DNA of 64,000 nt, from NCBI GenBank assembly GCA_914767885.1, contig CAJZBQ010000019.1, forward strand, positions 1 to 64,000, read 5' to 3'. A program made the translations under genes and the position numbers. Shown here piece after piece: positions 20,142 to 32,483 of the stretch. The notes below the pieces were generated by a model. It had not been told where the DNA came from. It made no database searches and was given only the letters and a program-made list of their open reading frames with translations. This DNA is from Blepharisma stoltei. Taxonomy: Eukaryota > Ciliophora > Heterotrichea > Heterotrichida > Blepharismidae. Position 1 is the stretch's first letter; the number at the start of each line of letters is the position of its first letter.

Positions 20142-22700
20142 TTATCTAAGCTCGCTCATTGCAGGAAGCAAGCTACTGCTACGTTGTCCGAAATCTGGTC
20201 TTGGGAAAACTTTCCAGAATCGTAAAGTTTCATCGCCAGCGCCTGTCACAATAGTTTGCGAGTCAGCTGACATTGTAAGATACGTTTTTTATATATATTC
20301 TGTATGCTATTAAAATTAGATTAGGTATTGATATTCCAATAGCTGAATCTAATTAAATAAAGTTAATTTTTCTTTGTCTAGTAACTCTCCCTTCTTATAT
20401 GAGCTGAAATTAAATTTTTGTAGAAATTAAGTTTAAAATCATAGAAATTTTTAGAGATTTTATAGAATATTCTCAATCTACGTTATCTATTATTGCTTAA
20501 GGTCTACTCCCAGTGGCCTCTGGTGCAGCCACATCCAATTCTGTTCTTGAGATTCAACATCAATTTCCTCCTATCTGTCAATTTTGACATACTTGACTTG
20601 GATTAGATGAGGGCGCTAGTCTTGAAATTTGGGTGTCGACAACTCTTCTTTGTACTTTTCAACTCACTTGAGCTCGTCGGGCACCTTAAAGGCCCATATT
20701 ATAACGCCTGTGATCGCTACACTTTATGAAATTACTACTCCTTAGTCCCACGTTGCTCATCATGGGGCTCTTGTTTCCCTGCCTCAGCAAGGATAGATTC
20801 ACAAGGTGAAACTAAACCTCAATTAAAGTATGCAAGAGAAGAATTTTGTCGGAAATGGCATATTTTAATTATAAATATTATCAATCAATTCACTACTCAC
20901 AGCAACCTAGTATTCATAATCAGTGAAATCAAATTTTAAGGCTAACTTTAGACTTTTTAAATAAAACTCTTTCAAAAAGAAGCATAAAATATTTTAAAAC
21001 GATTAAATAGTATAAAATCTCTTATATCCCAATCGAGGATTAAGTACAATTAACCTATCTAAGCTTAATTTATTCTAAAAATATATTCCTCTTTCCAATA
21101 AAAATATCTCGGCTAGCTATTTGTTTTTCTATTTACTATATAAATATAGGAAAATGCAACCAGCAAGAGTGTTTATATTATATATTTAGTATATGTATTT
21201 GAATAAAATCCTTTTTTGGAAACCAAGATACAAAACTCTTGACGTGTGACCCGTCAATACTCCGATTTTTTGCATTGTTGGGTAATTTCATACCACTACT
21301 TGGTTTTGAGAATATCCATGCGTGGATACCAGTTCATTCGAATTTTTAGAAAAAATTAAATTGCAGACTTGTGATTGTGTGTCAATGCATGATACATTTT
21401 GCGATAATAAAGTATTCCAAGAACGAATAGTGCGATCTGTAGTACCTCCACCTGATACCAAAAGTCCATGCTGATGAGGTGACCATGCAATTGCTTTTAC
21501 CGCTGCTGTGTGTTCTTTGAATTTAGCGACTGGAGTAATGCTTTGAGCGCTCCAAACTACTAGTTTATTGTCATTTCCTCCAGAGGCAAGTTGGTCTCCT
21601 TCAAAGGACCATTTCAGTCCGCAGACTTCTTGTTTGTGTCCTTGAAGTTTGGCTGTAAATTTACTGGAGCTTCTCAGGTCTCTATGTAAGATGTTTTTAT
21701 CTCTGGAACCTGAGCTAAGTAATGAACCATTCCATGCTAGTGCTCCTACCCTTCCTGCATGGCCTGGGAGAGTTCGAACAGCGTTGCTTCTTTCGACGTC
21801 ATAAAGCATTACTTTTCCTGATGTCGTGCCAACTGCGAGATGGGAGCCTGTAGGGGACCATGATAAAGAGGCAACTACATCGTTTTGATATGTAGATAAT
21901 TTGGCATTGCCCTTATTTATTAAATTTTATATTATTTTATTTTTGAAATTGAGACTTTTTAAATAATTAATTTATTAAAAAAATTATTATAAAAATTCAG
22001 AGAAATTATATAAAAGACTTATGATCTAAAATGGACTGAATAGCTGATAATTTAGATACTGCTCCTGTTACAGGTGATCATAGATAAATTGAGTTATATG
22101 TGCTTAACATAAATCGTCTACTAAAAAGTATTTTTGATTAGCAAATTTTAAAAATGGATTACCAAATAGCTAGCTAACCAAAAATCGTCTTTAGTGGGCT
22201 ATTCATTACAACTTATATATTCAGCCCAACTGTCAAAGTGTCTGCTGATGACCAATCTACAACATTTAAATAAAAATCATCTAACAGCTGAGGTGCATCA
22301 AGTACTTTATAAGGGACTTTTGGGACAATTCTCTGTGTTGGGCTAGTTTCTTCATTGTTAACTATATCAGGTACAAATCCTTGGTTTTCTTTGTTTTCTC
22401 GCAATTGGGCTGATTGGGAATTATAACGGAATAAATTTGTGGAGACTGAATTATCGAAATTTGTCTTGTCTGAGCCAAAAAATTGGTTGTCTAGCAAGGT
22501 AGAAAAAGCTCCAGCTTTTTCAGTGATTGTAACTACATTTCCGGAATTCTCTTGGCCTGCCTTTTCAAATGCATTAAGGAGATTTGAAGAGATACGATTT
22601 GGAATGAATCTTCCATAGTTTGTATAGCAAGGCTTAAGAAAACGTTCTTTGTACCAATTTCTTGGGCTAAATTAATAGCAATTAGGCATTTTTTTTAATT
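20142..22700 (-). CDS. APC/C activator Cdh1/Fizzy-related (WD40)
   Basis: Three inserts (20277-21224, 21895-22045, 22095-22217) are removed to give a continuous propeller. N-terminal part: 'YGRFIPNR', a C-box close to D-R-[FY]-I-P that binds the APC/C. Then 'PYKVLDAPQLLDDFYLNVVDWSS', 'DTLTVGL', 'IYLWSPVTGAVSKLS', 'VVASLSWSPTGSHLAVGT', 'PGHAGRVGALAWNGSLLSSG', 'WSPHQHGLLVSGGGTTDRTI' and 'GHTSRVLYLTMSADSQTIVTG'. This is the Cdc20/Cdh1 order. The end 'PAMSELR' approximates the C-terminal IR tail. The true start is not resolved: a TAA lies in frame five codons after the ATG at about 22692, and an upstream exon is likely. Confidence 0.88.
20277..21224. other. 948-bp IES in the Cdh1 gene, AAGATAC pointer
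   Basis: AAGATAC occurs at 20277 and 21225; removal joins 'HTSRVLYL' and 'TMSADSQTIVTGAGDETLRF'. The part at 20500-20830 is clearly richer in G+C than its surroundings and may be an old retroposon; I found no ORF. The rest is AT-rich. Confidence 0.85.
21895..22045. other. 151-bp IES in the Cdh1 gene, GATAATTT pointer
   Basis: GATAATTT at 21895 and 22046. Joins 'GAVSKLS' and 'TYQNDVVASLSWS'. The length is not a multiple of three and corrects the frame. Confidence 0.88.
22095..22217. other. 123-bp IES in the Cdh1 gene, TA(T) pointer
   Basis: TAT at 22095 and 22218. Joins 'DTLTVGLN' to 'NSIYLWSP'. The family pattern VGL-x-x-x-[IV]YLW fits. Confidence 0.8.
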
Positions 22701-22844
22701 ATTTATCCTTACAACTGATTTTTTTAATAGACTAAATGTGAGAAGATTAGCTATTTTTTTTAAAAAATAAAATCTTCCACCACTGTTTTCTGTGAGTTTT
22801 GTGTTCTTTTTGTAGCTAGATGAAGAGTTCTGGCGGAGTGAAGA

Positions 22845-23022
22845 TATAGAAGTTTCCTATGTTTGGCGCTGTAAGGCCGATAAATTCTGATCGGAATTTA
22901 TCGGTAGGTTGCACCAAATCAATGCCTTGGTCGGACCAAAAAGCGATTTGGTCCGACGAACTTTGGAAAGCTCCTGGGAAAATGTCTGCGCTTTTAGCGC
23001 TATATAGAGGAAACCTCTATAT
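22845..23022. mobile_element. Palindromic TATAG element P, copy 1
   Basis: 178 bp, nearly identical to 58533-58709 and to the complement of 58217-58395. Ends 'tatagaagtttcctatg' and 'gaggaaacctctatat'; two inner inverted repeats ('gataaattctgatcggaatttatc' region, 'gcgatttggtccg'). No ORF. It lies upstream of the Cdh1 gene, possibly between its first exons. Confidence 0.85.
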
Positions 23023-23500
23023 ATCAAACGACTTTTTTGGAGTAAACTGCATAAATTTTTTAACGATTATAATATGGATATAGGAGTAATATGTGATTTT
23101 AAGTATGGAATCAACCCCCTTGAAATAATTTATTAAGATATTAACTCTCTTGCAGAGAGGTAATATTTTTGAGATTTAAAAAAATCACAAATTTGGAAAA
23201 TTTGGCTTATAAATTTTATGTTTGAGAAAGAAGCTGTATATTTTAATAAAAATCTAGAGGTTTATTTATAATAGGCATTATTTGGATGTCAAAATAATTT
23301 ATATAAATATTTTTCTACTTGATATAGTGGTGAATTTTTCAAAAGAGTAAGACACATCTCCAATTGTATTCTCGGTATAGAGGATGGGGAGTAAGAGGAT
23401 TGCTGAAATAAAAGCAAAAATTATCGAGAATAGTTAAATTAAATGAGATGATAAACTTATTCTATAACAAAACCTGATAAAATGATTATTGAATTTTAAC

Positions 23501-23805
23501 TAAATCCCTCCTCCGTGAGCGAATCCCTATTTTTTGGGTTAAAGCTCACCTTAGTGAGAGAACAAAAAAATTTTTATAAAACATATTCTGTTATATAATT
23601 GACAATTTTATAATGAAATCTCAAAAACAACTCCATTTTAAAAAATAAATTTAAAAAATTAAATTAAGATTTGCTTTAAATTATTTCGAATTTAGGATTT
23701 TTTTTTAATTTTAAAAAAAAAAATTTATATAAAATTTATATATAATTATTGTAAATTAACGCCCTCGTGACGAATAAATTTTTTTTATTTGCAAATCGAG
23801 GGGAG
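23501..23805. mobile_element. MITE family 1, diverged copy
   Basis: TAA at 23501 and 23806; ends 'atccctcctccgtgagcgaa' and 'gcaaatcgaggggag'. Shortened, eroded core. It lies between the divergent Cdh1 and giant coiled-coil genes, in about 1.4 kb of otherwise featureless AT-rich DNA. Confidence 0.8.
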
Positions 23806-24162
23806 TAAGCATTATCGATAAAGGATATCATAATTCTTTGCTCAATTGCTAATTAAAGTATACTTCGCACTTTAAATAAGCAGCTATAAGTTTTTATGTT
23901 TTTAGCATAATATCAGCTATCAATTATTTCTCTTCCTTAATCATAAATCTAATCTCATCTAATATAAATCATAATTTTGTATATTATAATATCAAATATA
24001 ATCCTCAAGAAAAAAGGAGGAAGTTTTTATAAGTCATATTTCTCTAACATTATTTTATTGAAAACTAAGCTAAATCCTTCATTCAAACTTATGAAAAATT
24101 CCCACTTTGCTCAAGCAATATTAATAAAATAGCCATAAAATGTGAAAAATCTTATTTAAAAA

Positions 24163-27100
24163 ATGTTTAGAGAAGCAGGATCGCTGGAGCCTAGTCTCTC
24201 AATTTCTCCTCATTCTTTATGATCTCCAAGTTTGTTAGGACTAGACCATACAGATATTTTTAAATCTTTTGGAACCACTAGAGCCCCATCAGTCTCAGTT
24301 CTTGGACGCCGAATTAATAGTGAATCAATCATTTCTCCATCATCTGAAAGCACAAGCCGTTTCCCAATTGCAATTCAATCACCCAAGGTAAAATGCTTAT
24401 CGCCTCAGCTGACAAAAAAAGCTAATATTTTACCTAATGATTCCAACAAAAAGGAAAAAGAAATCAAGCATAAAATTATATCAAAAACACCAGAACCTCT
24501 AAAAGTGACGAAACCAATTTCCAGCAATTTTCCTAAACAGCTATCAAGTAAAATTATAAAGAAAATTTCGAGAAAACCTTCAGTAACTCCTCAACCTAAG
24601 ATTAATAGTGATGAAATAAAAACTGAAAAACTTGTCATTGATGAATTTATCCATAAAATATCAATTGATAGGATTATTAGCAAAAGTTTGAGAAAACAGA
24701 AATTGAGTAAAGATTTAGAAGAAAAGAAAAAATATGAAGAGATTGTACAAAAACAGAAAAATAAATGACAGTTAGATGAACTTAATAAACAAACAAGAAT
24801 TGAAAATTTAAGGTTCAAGAAAAATGAATTTAAGCCGAAAATACCATGGGGTGCTGATGAAAGAAGGATTAATGGAGAAATTGATGAACAAATTCGCAAA
24901 GGTGTAGAAGAAATAAGGAAAAAACATAGAGAAAATAGAGAAAAAAGCAAGCAGCTTGGGAAAGCAAGTATTGGACTAGATGATATGAAATGACGGCCTT
25001 CAGAAAAGTTGAAAACTCCGAAACCAACTGCTACCACTGATACTAAAAGTTTACAGAAAAAAATTAAACAGTCTGATCCTGAAATAGTGATCTTTATGAA
25101 AACCCAAAAAAAATTAAGAAAACTCCAAAAAGAGCTTGATTATGAAAAACAGCTCGAAGAAGAAAGCAAAAGGATTTTCCAATTAAATCGTCTGGAATCT
25201 CATGTGAAAGCAAACTTAAAAAAATTTAAAAAAAAGAAACAAAAAGAAAAGAAAAAAGAAAAGATAAGAAATAAAATTTTAAAGAAAAAGCCAAAACAAG
25301 AGTCTATTGAAGTAACAAGTTATCCAGAAGATGAAGAAGTTAAAGAAATTATGTATGGGATGCCCCCAGAAAGCGCAGAGAGCTATAATAGAGAAGGAAG
25401 AGAATGCCAAGCTTTTGGAAATTACTCTGATAACCAATCAAACGAAAAACAAGAAAATGCAACTCAACTAGTGAGTGACATAGTAGAACGGCGAGTTCAT
25501 CAAGAGCCAACCCTACCCCTATTCAATGCTACAATGCCAATCTTGGAAGTAAAAGAAACCACCCCTAGCTACACAGATGATCCTAGTGAAGAAATAAAAA
25601 CTAAAGATCTTCAGTCTTCTGATGTTATAAGGAGAAAAAATGAAATCCATAAAAAGTTAAATGATTTAAAAAACCGGGTGGATCGAGCCAGAGAAAACGC
25701 TAAATATTCAGTCAGTGAGGAAGATCTAAAAAATTCTGCTGCAATAAAAATTCAAGCATGGGTAAGAGGTTGGCTTACAAGGGAAGCATTAAGGAGATTT
25801 TTTAATAATTTGGATGCTTCTGATGATAGCTGATTAAAGCGATTCTATGGAAGTGATGGACAAGTTTCGTTTGAAGATGAAGATGAAGAGGTACAAAAAA
25901 TTCTAAAGAAAATAGGAAAGCCTGATAATCTTGCTAATGGAAGTAGCTGAGAAGAATCTGATCTGGCTAATGGGGATTACTTAAATTATAGTAAAAGGTA
26001 GTTTTTAGTGAACAATGACAGAGGAATTCTGTAAACTAAGCGAAGCGGTATCTTTGTAAACTATCAAGGCAGAAACTCAAAAATTTAATTCTATAAGAAT
26101 TTAACGGTAATTTTTTTAAAAAAAAATCGGAAAAATCTGAATTATCAAAAGAGGATGTTGCTAAATTATAGCGCTTTCCCGAGGATGGCGCGGAATGGCG
26201 CCCATCTCGGGAAAGTCAACTAAGCATCCACACGGGAACTGGGAGTTCCACGTGTGGATGCCATTTTTTGACATGTGGGATCCAAACTTCCACATGTCAA
26301 AATGGCATCCACACGTGGAACTCCCAGTTCCCGTGTGGATGCCTTCCTGGCTTTCCCGAGGATGGCGCCATTCCGCGCCATCCTCGGGAAAGCGCTATAA
26401 GTCAGAACAGCCTTTTAAAAGAAACATAAGCAAAGTATTTTACCAAATTCTAGAGATTAGATTAGATTAGACTAGAAATATGTTATAGCGGGTCTTAAGG
26501 GATTATTTCAGCCCCTCGCCGTCCCACGAATAGCTTCGCAGCGACGCTAAGCGCTATCCTCACACCACCTTTTTCCCTTTCTGACGTCACCAAAAAATGG
26601 TGACGTCGAAGGTCTTCGGGGAAGCCACCCCCCATCCGGTCAGGGTCTCCGAATCTCAGCAGAAAACTCCTTTAACCTCTGACAGGGCTCAGAGTATAGG
26701 GGAATCGCCTTCTGCCTTCTCCATGACCTGTCAGAACCGTATCACAGGTTCGATAATGCTCTCATGGAGTGGTATCGGGACTTTTGTGCCAGTAGGGTTA
26801 ACTCGTAGGTAAGGAAAAAAGGACAAGGGTCAGCCCCAAGTCAAAAAACCCACCCCGGAGAACTATCGCCATGTGGCTCGCCTTTCCTGGGCCTGGATCA
26901 ACTCACAGGTCACCAGGAGTCCACGTCAGATCACGCCATTTTAATAATTCTCAAATTCTAGAGAAGATAATTTAAATAAATTATGGATGTGGAACCTGCA
27001 ATTTTTAATAAAAGCTTACTTAGTTATTTGCTTAAATTCCAGTTAGAGTAGTTATCTGAATTACGTTGAGCTACATTTTATAAAATTTTACTATATTTAT

Positions 27101-30100
27101 GCCTTTGTTGTGAGATAATTTTAAAATATATAACTAACCTCTATATATGCTGGCTGCTAACTAAATATTTGTAAAATATAAACATATAAATGAGATAAAT
27201 TAAACATGATTTTTGCGTGAATTTATCATAACTACTATACACTTTGACGCCATTCAAAATATCAAAAAATCTTTTATAAATTACTTAAGGAGGACTTAAT
27301 TAACTTTGTTTGCTCGGTTCTTTTCGAATTATTGGTAAAAACCCACTATAAATACTGACTAGGAGAGACGTAAAAAAAATTATTATTTTTAATAATTTTA
27401 CTATATTTCAAAAGGAATAATCTGATTAACTCTTATAAATAGCCAAGCTAACTAAAATTATCCACTTTTAAGTCTTAAATAAAGGCTTTCTTAACGTTTT
27501 GTTCCACTGTGCAATAAGAGCTACTGGAAGTAAATAGCATAGTTTTCAAGATCCTCTTCGTTATTTGCACCAAAACCTTTTTAAACATCATAAAAAAAAA
27601 TTTAAAAATAATTTTTTTACATCTCTCCTAGTCAGCATTTTTAGTGGATTTTTACCAATAATTCTTAAAGGACCTAACAAACAAATTTAATTAAGTCCTC
27701 TTTAAGTAAAATTATTATTAAAATATTTTTTTTTACGTCTCTCCTAGTCAGTATTTATAGTGGGTTTTTACCAATAATTCGAAAAGAACCTAGCAAACAA
27801 AGTTAATTAAGTCCTCCTTAAGTAATTTATAAAAGATTTTTTGAAATTTTGAATGTCGTCAAAGTGTATAGTAGTTATGATAAATTCACGCAAAAATCAT
27901 GTTTAATTTTATCTCATTTATATGTTTATATTTTACAAATATTTAGTTAGCAGCCAGCATATATAGAGGTTAGTTATATATTTTAAAATTATCTCACAAA
28001 AAAAGCATAAAAATAGTAAAAATTTATAAAATGTAGCTCAACGTAATTCAGATAACTACTCTAACTGGAATTTAAGCAAATAACTAAGTAAGCTTTTATT
28101 AAAAATTGCAGGTTCCACATCCATAATTTATTTAAATTATCTTCTCTAGAATTTGGAAAAAAACTTTGCTCATGTTTCTTTTAAAAGGCCGTTCTGACTT
28201 AGTTTAGCAAACGCCCTCTTTCGATAGTTTAGATATTTCCGATTTTTGTTTTTAAAAATTACCGTTAAATTCAATATAAAATTAAATTTTTGAGTTTCTG
28301 CCTTGATAGTTTACAAAGATACCGCTTCACTTAGTTTACAGAATTCCTCTGTCATTGTTCTCTAAAAACTACCTTTTACTATAATTTAAGTAATCCCCGC
28401 TAGCCATCTGATCTTATAAGCCCAAGAAATTTTCAGCAGCCTTCAAATCTGCAAAAATGGGAAATCTCTTCTCCAGGATCACAATTTGCTAGATTTTCTC
28501 CAGTTCCTGTAAAAAATCAATTTGAAGACTCAGCAAGGATGGACTCACACTTCTGCAAACTTTCATCAGTTCTTGCAACATCTTCACACGAAATCATAGA
28601 AAAAGAAAAAAATGATAAAAAAACTGACAAAAATAATCAAAGAAAACTCAAAGAAATTTTAGAGTCTCAAACTCAATGAAAGCTGAGCCAGAAACAAAAA
28701 TTAAACGAAATGAAAGAAAAAGACTTAAAAGAGATGAAAAAAATCGCAAAAAAAGCAGGAAACGATACAGAAACAATGAAATTTTTGCAGGAGTTGATAG
28801 AGCAAAGATACTCCTCAATAAGCAAGATTTTTGATGAGGCGAAGTCAGATTTTTTAGATAGCCTAGAAAATTCCCATGAAGAAAGAAAAATATCGAAAAA
28901 CATATTTTTTTTTTATTATAAATTGTCCAATTAATAATTCAAGCCATTTACAGAGCCAATACAGCTCAAAAAACATAATTAAAGAAAACCAAAAAAAATC
29001 ACTAATTAAAGCAATTGATTTTGAAGAAAATGATGAATATTTAAATACAGATTCAGAGATAGTAAAAAGTGTCAGAGTTAGCAAGCTAGATATTGAAAAG
29101 CCAGATACTGATATAGAAGAAGCCAAAGAAGAGCAAAAGCAATTATTAAATGATATAGAAGAATTTACACCTTATCCTGATAAAAAGCATACTGATATTT
29201 CTAATAGTTTTATTGAGCAAATAAAAGCGTTACAATTGCCTACTAGCAGTTCTATAAGCAGTCAAGATTTAAAATTCACTAATTCTATCAGTCCAGAAGT
29301 AAAAGCAGAGGATAGAGATTCTCCAGAATTCGTCCCTATGCCAGTAGAAAAGTTTCCAGGCCCTCAAATTTTTGATTTGATTAGATTAGATTGTGCCATT
29401 CACTTTCGCAAGGGCAGGGGATTTACACCCCTACACGCTCATCATCCCTGAGGGATACCGGCGGCACCCTTCCTTGTTGCTGCAAACAAGGATTCGCGCA
29501 CCAGTCTTGACTTCCATGGCTCCTGGATTCGAAGGGCCAACCACCTGGGTCGAAACTCCCAGTTTCTCGTTAGGCAAATACCGTCTTCAGGGTCTGAGGG
29601 TCATATTGCCCATCAGAGATTGGCCGACCTTGCCCTTTCCAATGGTTGTACCGGAGGAAAAACTCTAAGTCCAGGGATTAGCTCCCTGGGCCCGAGGAAA
29701 ACCCAGCCCGACTATACATAAAGGATTACCGGCCCCTTTCGACCTAAATCTCCAACACTGGGCCGTTGCCTGCTGCTGTTGAAGAAATAGGGTCGAGAGG
29801 TCGGGTGGTCTGTCGTCACCATTTTTATGTATATTCAAATTTTTGATAAAAATGATATTTCTTTATATTCTGAGCCAATTGAAGCGGAATTTATTGAAGA
29901 ATATTCACAATCGTTTAGTTCATTTCAAGAGGATACAGAAATTGAAAATAAAGATGGAAAAATTGAGAAAGAAATTTCTTTGGATTTAAATTCTAATGAG
30001 TCAGCTAATGGTGAAGAAAAAAATGAAAGCTCAAGTTTAATTGAATGCGACAACTCTCCATATGATGCTGCAGAGCCTGAAGGCATTAGATATATATTAA

Positions 30101-31303
30101 GCGATAGTGAATCAAAACAGAATTCTCCTGCTAATAAAAATGCAGCAATTTTTATCCAAGAATGAAATTCCCCTGAGACTTCAAGTGCAAATATATTTTA
30201 TTTCATTGATCTTTGACAGCGCCCTTTTCATTAAAATGAACCCTATTTCTGTATTTTAATTTAAATATTCCCTTAAATTTTATATTATCTGATAATTAAG
30301 TTACCATTATCTAAAATATTATATTAAAAATGAGATATCAATAGAAACTCCAAACCCAGAAAATTTAATCGACATGGCTAAATTTGAAGAGAAAATTTCT
30401 AAGCCATTTAACGAAGAACAATGTGAAGAAATGATAATTTCTGATGCATTAGAAAATATTTGCAACCAAATTCTATCTTTATATGTATATGAGGCTATAA
30501 AACAGCTGATGAGCTCTCCAGATTTTCTTGTAAAAATAACAGATTTTATTCTTTTTGATTTAGTTTTTGAAGAAATAAAAAACCAGCCACATGAAGTAGC
30601 GAATATAAATATTTCAACAGAAAATTCAAGGGAATCTTTAAATAAAAATGAAAATTACGTTCAGTCATATACAGAGAAATTGCTGATTTTTGTATTAGAA
30701 AATTTTGAAATTTCTGAAGAAGTCCAAGCAAAACTTCTGACACCGATAGAAAAAAATCCTTTAGACCAGCTCTCAAAAATGCAAGAAAATGAAATCGGGT
30801 CCATCAAGACTCCTGATGTAATAAATGACCCAGTTCTATCACCAGAAATATACTTTGTCTTAGAAAAAGATAATAAAATTGATAGTCTTGATGTAGCTGA
30901 GTCAATACATAACAAAATGATTTTTGATACAATTAATGAAGAATTACAAAAACATCGAAAAGATGGGGAAAAAGGCCTACCAATGCCATGAAGTAGCAGA
31001 AGCCCAAGTACTTCAAATATAATAAATATATACGAAATTTTCAACCAAACTCGTGACCGCATCATAGAGTACGACCAAATCAAGGCTGGAATAATCCCAA
31101 CAGCCGATCTAAGTCCAGACAGTATTTTTTTCAAAAAAATCCGTGACGAAAAACTAGCAAAATTACTCACCTTAGAAGTCGTTGAAAATGAGCAGCAATG
31201 GGTTGACTATGAATTTGAAGAGACTCAGGTAAGGCTAGACCTTGCAGACATGATGCTAGAGCAACTTGTCGCTGAAATTGTGGAAATCCTTTATATGAAT
31301 TAA
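24163..31303 (+). CDS. Large Ser/Lys-rich IQ and coiled-coil protein, possibly CEP350-like
   Basis: After removal of four inserts (25956-28405, 28896-28968, 29364-29834 and about 30232-30319) the frame runs from ATG 24163 to TAA 31301 and encodes about 1352 aa. It is rich in Lys/Glu/Ser. A charged coiled coil covers residues about 170-400. An IQ calmodulin-binding motif reads 'AAIKIQAWVRGWLTREALRR'. The middle is acidic and low complexity. The C-terminus 'QWVDYEFEETQVRLDLADMMLEQLVAEIVEIL' (given in part) recalls the end of centrosomal CEP350. A basal-body or cytoskeletal role is inferred only. At least eight TGA-Trp codons. Confidence 0.75.
26167..26399. mobile_element. Hairpin TATAG element nested in the fold-back left arm
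   Basis: 233 bp, GC-rich, almost perfect palindrome ('tatagcgctttcccgaggat' to 'atcctcgggaaagcgctata'). TA is duplicated. The right arm at about 28205 shows the empty site ('gctaaactaagtcag' on the complement). Confidence 0.9.
26445..26952 (-). mobile_element. SINE-like retroposon S1, nested in the fold-back element
   Basis: 508 bp including one 12-bp duplication AAATTCTAGAGA (26445-26456 and 26953-26964). On the minus strand it starts 'aaaatggcgtgatctgacg' and ends with (TCTAA)n. GC-rich, no long ORF. The right arm at 28145-28165 holds a single, uninterrupted 'aaattctagagaag', a clean pre-insertion site. Confidence 0.92.
28896..28968. other. 73-bp IES, AAAAACATA pointer
   Basis: AAAAACATA at 28896 and 28969. 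Joins 'EERKISKNI' to 'IKENQKKSLIKAI' in the giant coiled-coil gene. Confidence 0.85.
29364..29834 (-). mobile_element. SINE-like retroposon S2 in an exon
   Basis: 13-bp duplication TCAAATTTTTGAT (29364-29376, 29835-29847). On the minus strand it starts 'aaaatggtgacgacagac' and ends (TAATC)n. GC-rich, no long ORF; contains 'gaaactgggagtttcg', shared with S6 and S8. Removal joins 'EKFPGPQIFD' to 'KNDISLYSEP'. Confidence 0.92.
30232..30319. other. IES of about 85-88 bp, TA pointer
   Basis: TA at 30232 and at 30320 (or 30317). Joins 'FIDLWQRPFHY' to 'IKNEISIETPNPEN'. The right border is uncertain by one codon. Confidence 0.65.
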
Positions 31304-31327
31304 TAAATGGCATTATATTTTTAAAAT

Positions 31328-32477
31328 ATGTTTAAAAGAAAGGACATCAAAACTTCAGACGTTCTGGATTGTCCTTATGAAAATTTAAGAAGAGGATTTG
31401 CAGAGTCTGCATGCGCCGTAGGCGCATTTAAAACAAGCTCAGGGACAAATACTGCTCATATTTTATATTTTCAGCCTTTAATTATAGGCACAGTCACTAC
31501 AGAAGAAACAGGAAATTTTTACCCAGAATCTCCAGGATTTTATGGGAAATTTACATCTTGTAAATCCATTGCAAAATCCTCAAATAATTACACACTAATG
31601 CAATGTGATAAAATTGATGGGGATGCATTAAGACTTAAAGCAGCCTATCCCAAAATTTACTCCAAAGATGAGGATAAATATTTTTTAGGATATTCAAATG
31701 AAAACCAACAAAAGATCCTGACAAAAAACCCTGACTCCCCCCCCCTTTAAATTGAAACAAAATATAGGGTAAAATTCCTACTTTTTTGGGAAATTACCCC
31801 CCCTTTAAATTGAAACAAAAAATTTTTTATTATAATAGAAAATTTTATAGGTAAAAATCATTATTTTATATGTAAATACGTTAATACCCTATTTAATATG
31901 CTTCAAACATATAAGATTTAGAAATTAAACTCTATTTTGTCCAATTGTTATGGGGAGAGTTAGAAGAATACCATTTCAGCAAGTTTACACTTTGAGATTG
32001 AGAAATTTATGAATTAATTTTTCATGAAATTATAAAATTTTATCTCTGAAAAAATTTTTATATATAAATTTTTTTTTTATAAAAAAATTTTCTTAACCCC
32101 CCTTTAAATTGAAACAAAATTTTTTGTTTCAATTTAAAGGGGGGGGGAGTGAGGAAATTAGCATGAAAGGAGCTATTTTGACTGATATAGGCACTGATAA
32201 AATTTTTGGGGTCGTAGGAGAAAATGGGGTAATTGATGTTGACGAATTCTATGAAATTTATGATAATTATATATATCCAAGGGCTCAAATTTACAATACA
32301 ACTATTTCAAAACATTATTTTACTTATTTTAGGGAATATGAAGTAAAACATGAACTTTCTCATAAAGGAAGGGAGGGGAATAGGCCAAGGTTCATAGACA
32401 TGTCTCTTAGACGTGAAAAATACAAAAAAATGGTCAAAGATTTCATAAAAAAATATATCTACAACTACGATGGCTAA
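31328..32477 (+). CDS. Unknown conserved-looking protein, split by a MITE
   Basis: Removing 31732-32149 gives 243 aa starting 'MFKRKDIKTSDVLDCPYENL'. No membrane span or signal peptide. Features: 'ESACAVGAFKTSSGTNTAHI', 'GDALRLKAAYPKIYSKDEDKYFLGY' and a basic end 'SLRREKYKKMVKDFIKKYIY'. I do not recognise the family. Its stop lies six bases from the stop of the convergent zinc-finger gene. It starts 25 bp after the giant coiled-coil gene. Confidence 0.75.
31732..32149. mobile_element. MITE family 3 ('ctttaaattgaaaca' type), TGA-bounded
   Basis: 418 bp, TGA at 31732 and 32150. Ends 'ctccccccccctttaaattg' and 'caatttaaaggggggggag'; two direct copies of the motif at the left, a hairpin at the right. 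Interior AT-rich, no ORF. Removal joins 'QKILTKNP' to 'EEISMKGAIL'. Confidence 0.92.
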
Positions 32478-32483
32478 GATAAA

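Larger units (their letters stand above)
25965..28405. mobile_element. 2.44-kb fold-back element with 9-bp target duplication
   Basis: Ends GGCTAATGGGGATTAC and its near-complement GTAATCCCCGCTAGCC are flanked by ATCTGATCT on both sides (25956-25964, 28406-28414). The right arm (27725-28405, about 680 bp) is the inverted copy of the left arm (25965-27386). The left arm holds two extra nested insertions (26167-26399 and 26445-26952), each absent at the matching point of the right arm. The centre of about 340 bp has a degenerate repeat of the arm tip (27613-27712). No transposase ORF. A 9-bp duplication with long inverted repeats fits Mutator-like or fold-back DNA transposons. Excision with one ATCTGATCT rejoins 'SSWEESDL' and 'ISPRNFQQPS'. 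Confidence 0.9.

Noticed and set aside
20480-20840. RNA gene in the GC-richer part of the large Cdh1 IES
   Set aside because: No tRNA cloverleaf, rRNA or snRNA signature was recognised; an old retroposon is more likely.
26195-26812. Open frames in the GC-rich parts of the nested hairpin and retroposon
   Set aside because: They follow palindromic or non-coding repeat sequence, have no family resemblance and are not shared by other copies.
27387-27724. Transposase gene in the centre of the fold-back element
   Set aside because: The centre is about 340 bp, full of stops in all frames and partly a repeat of the arm tip.
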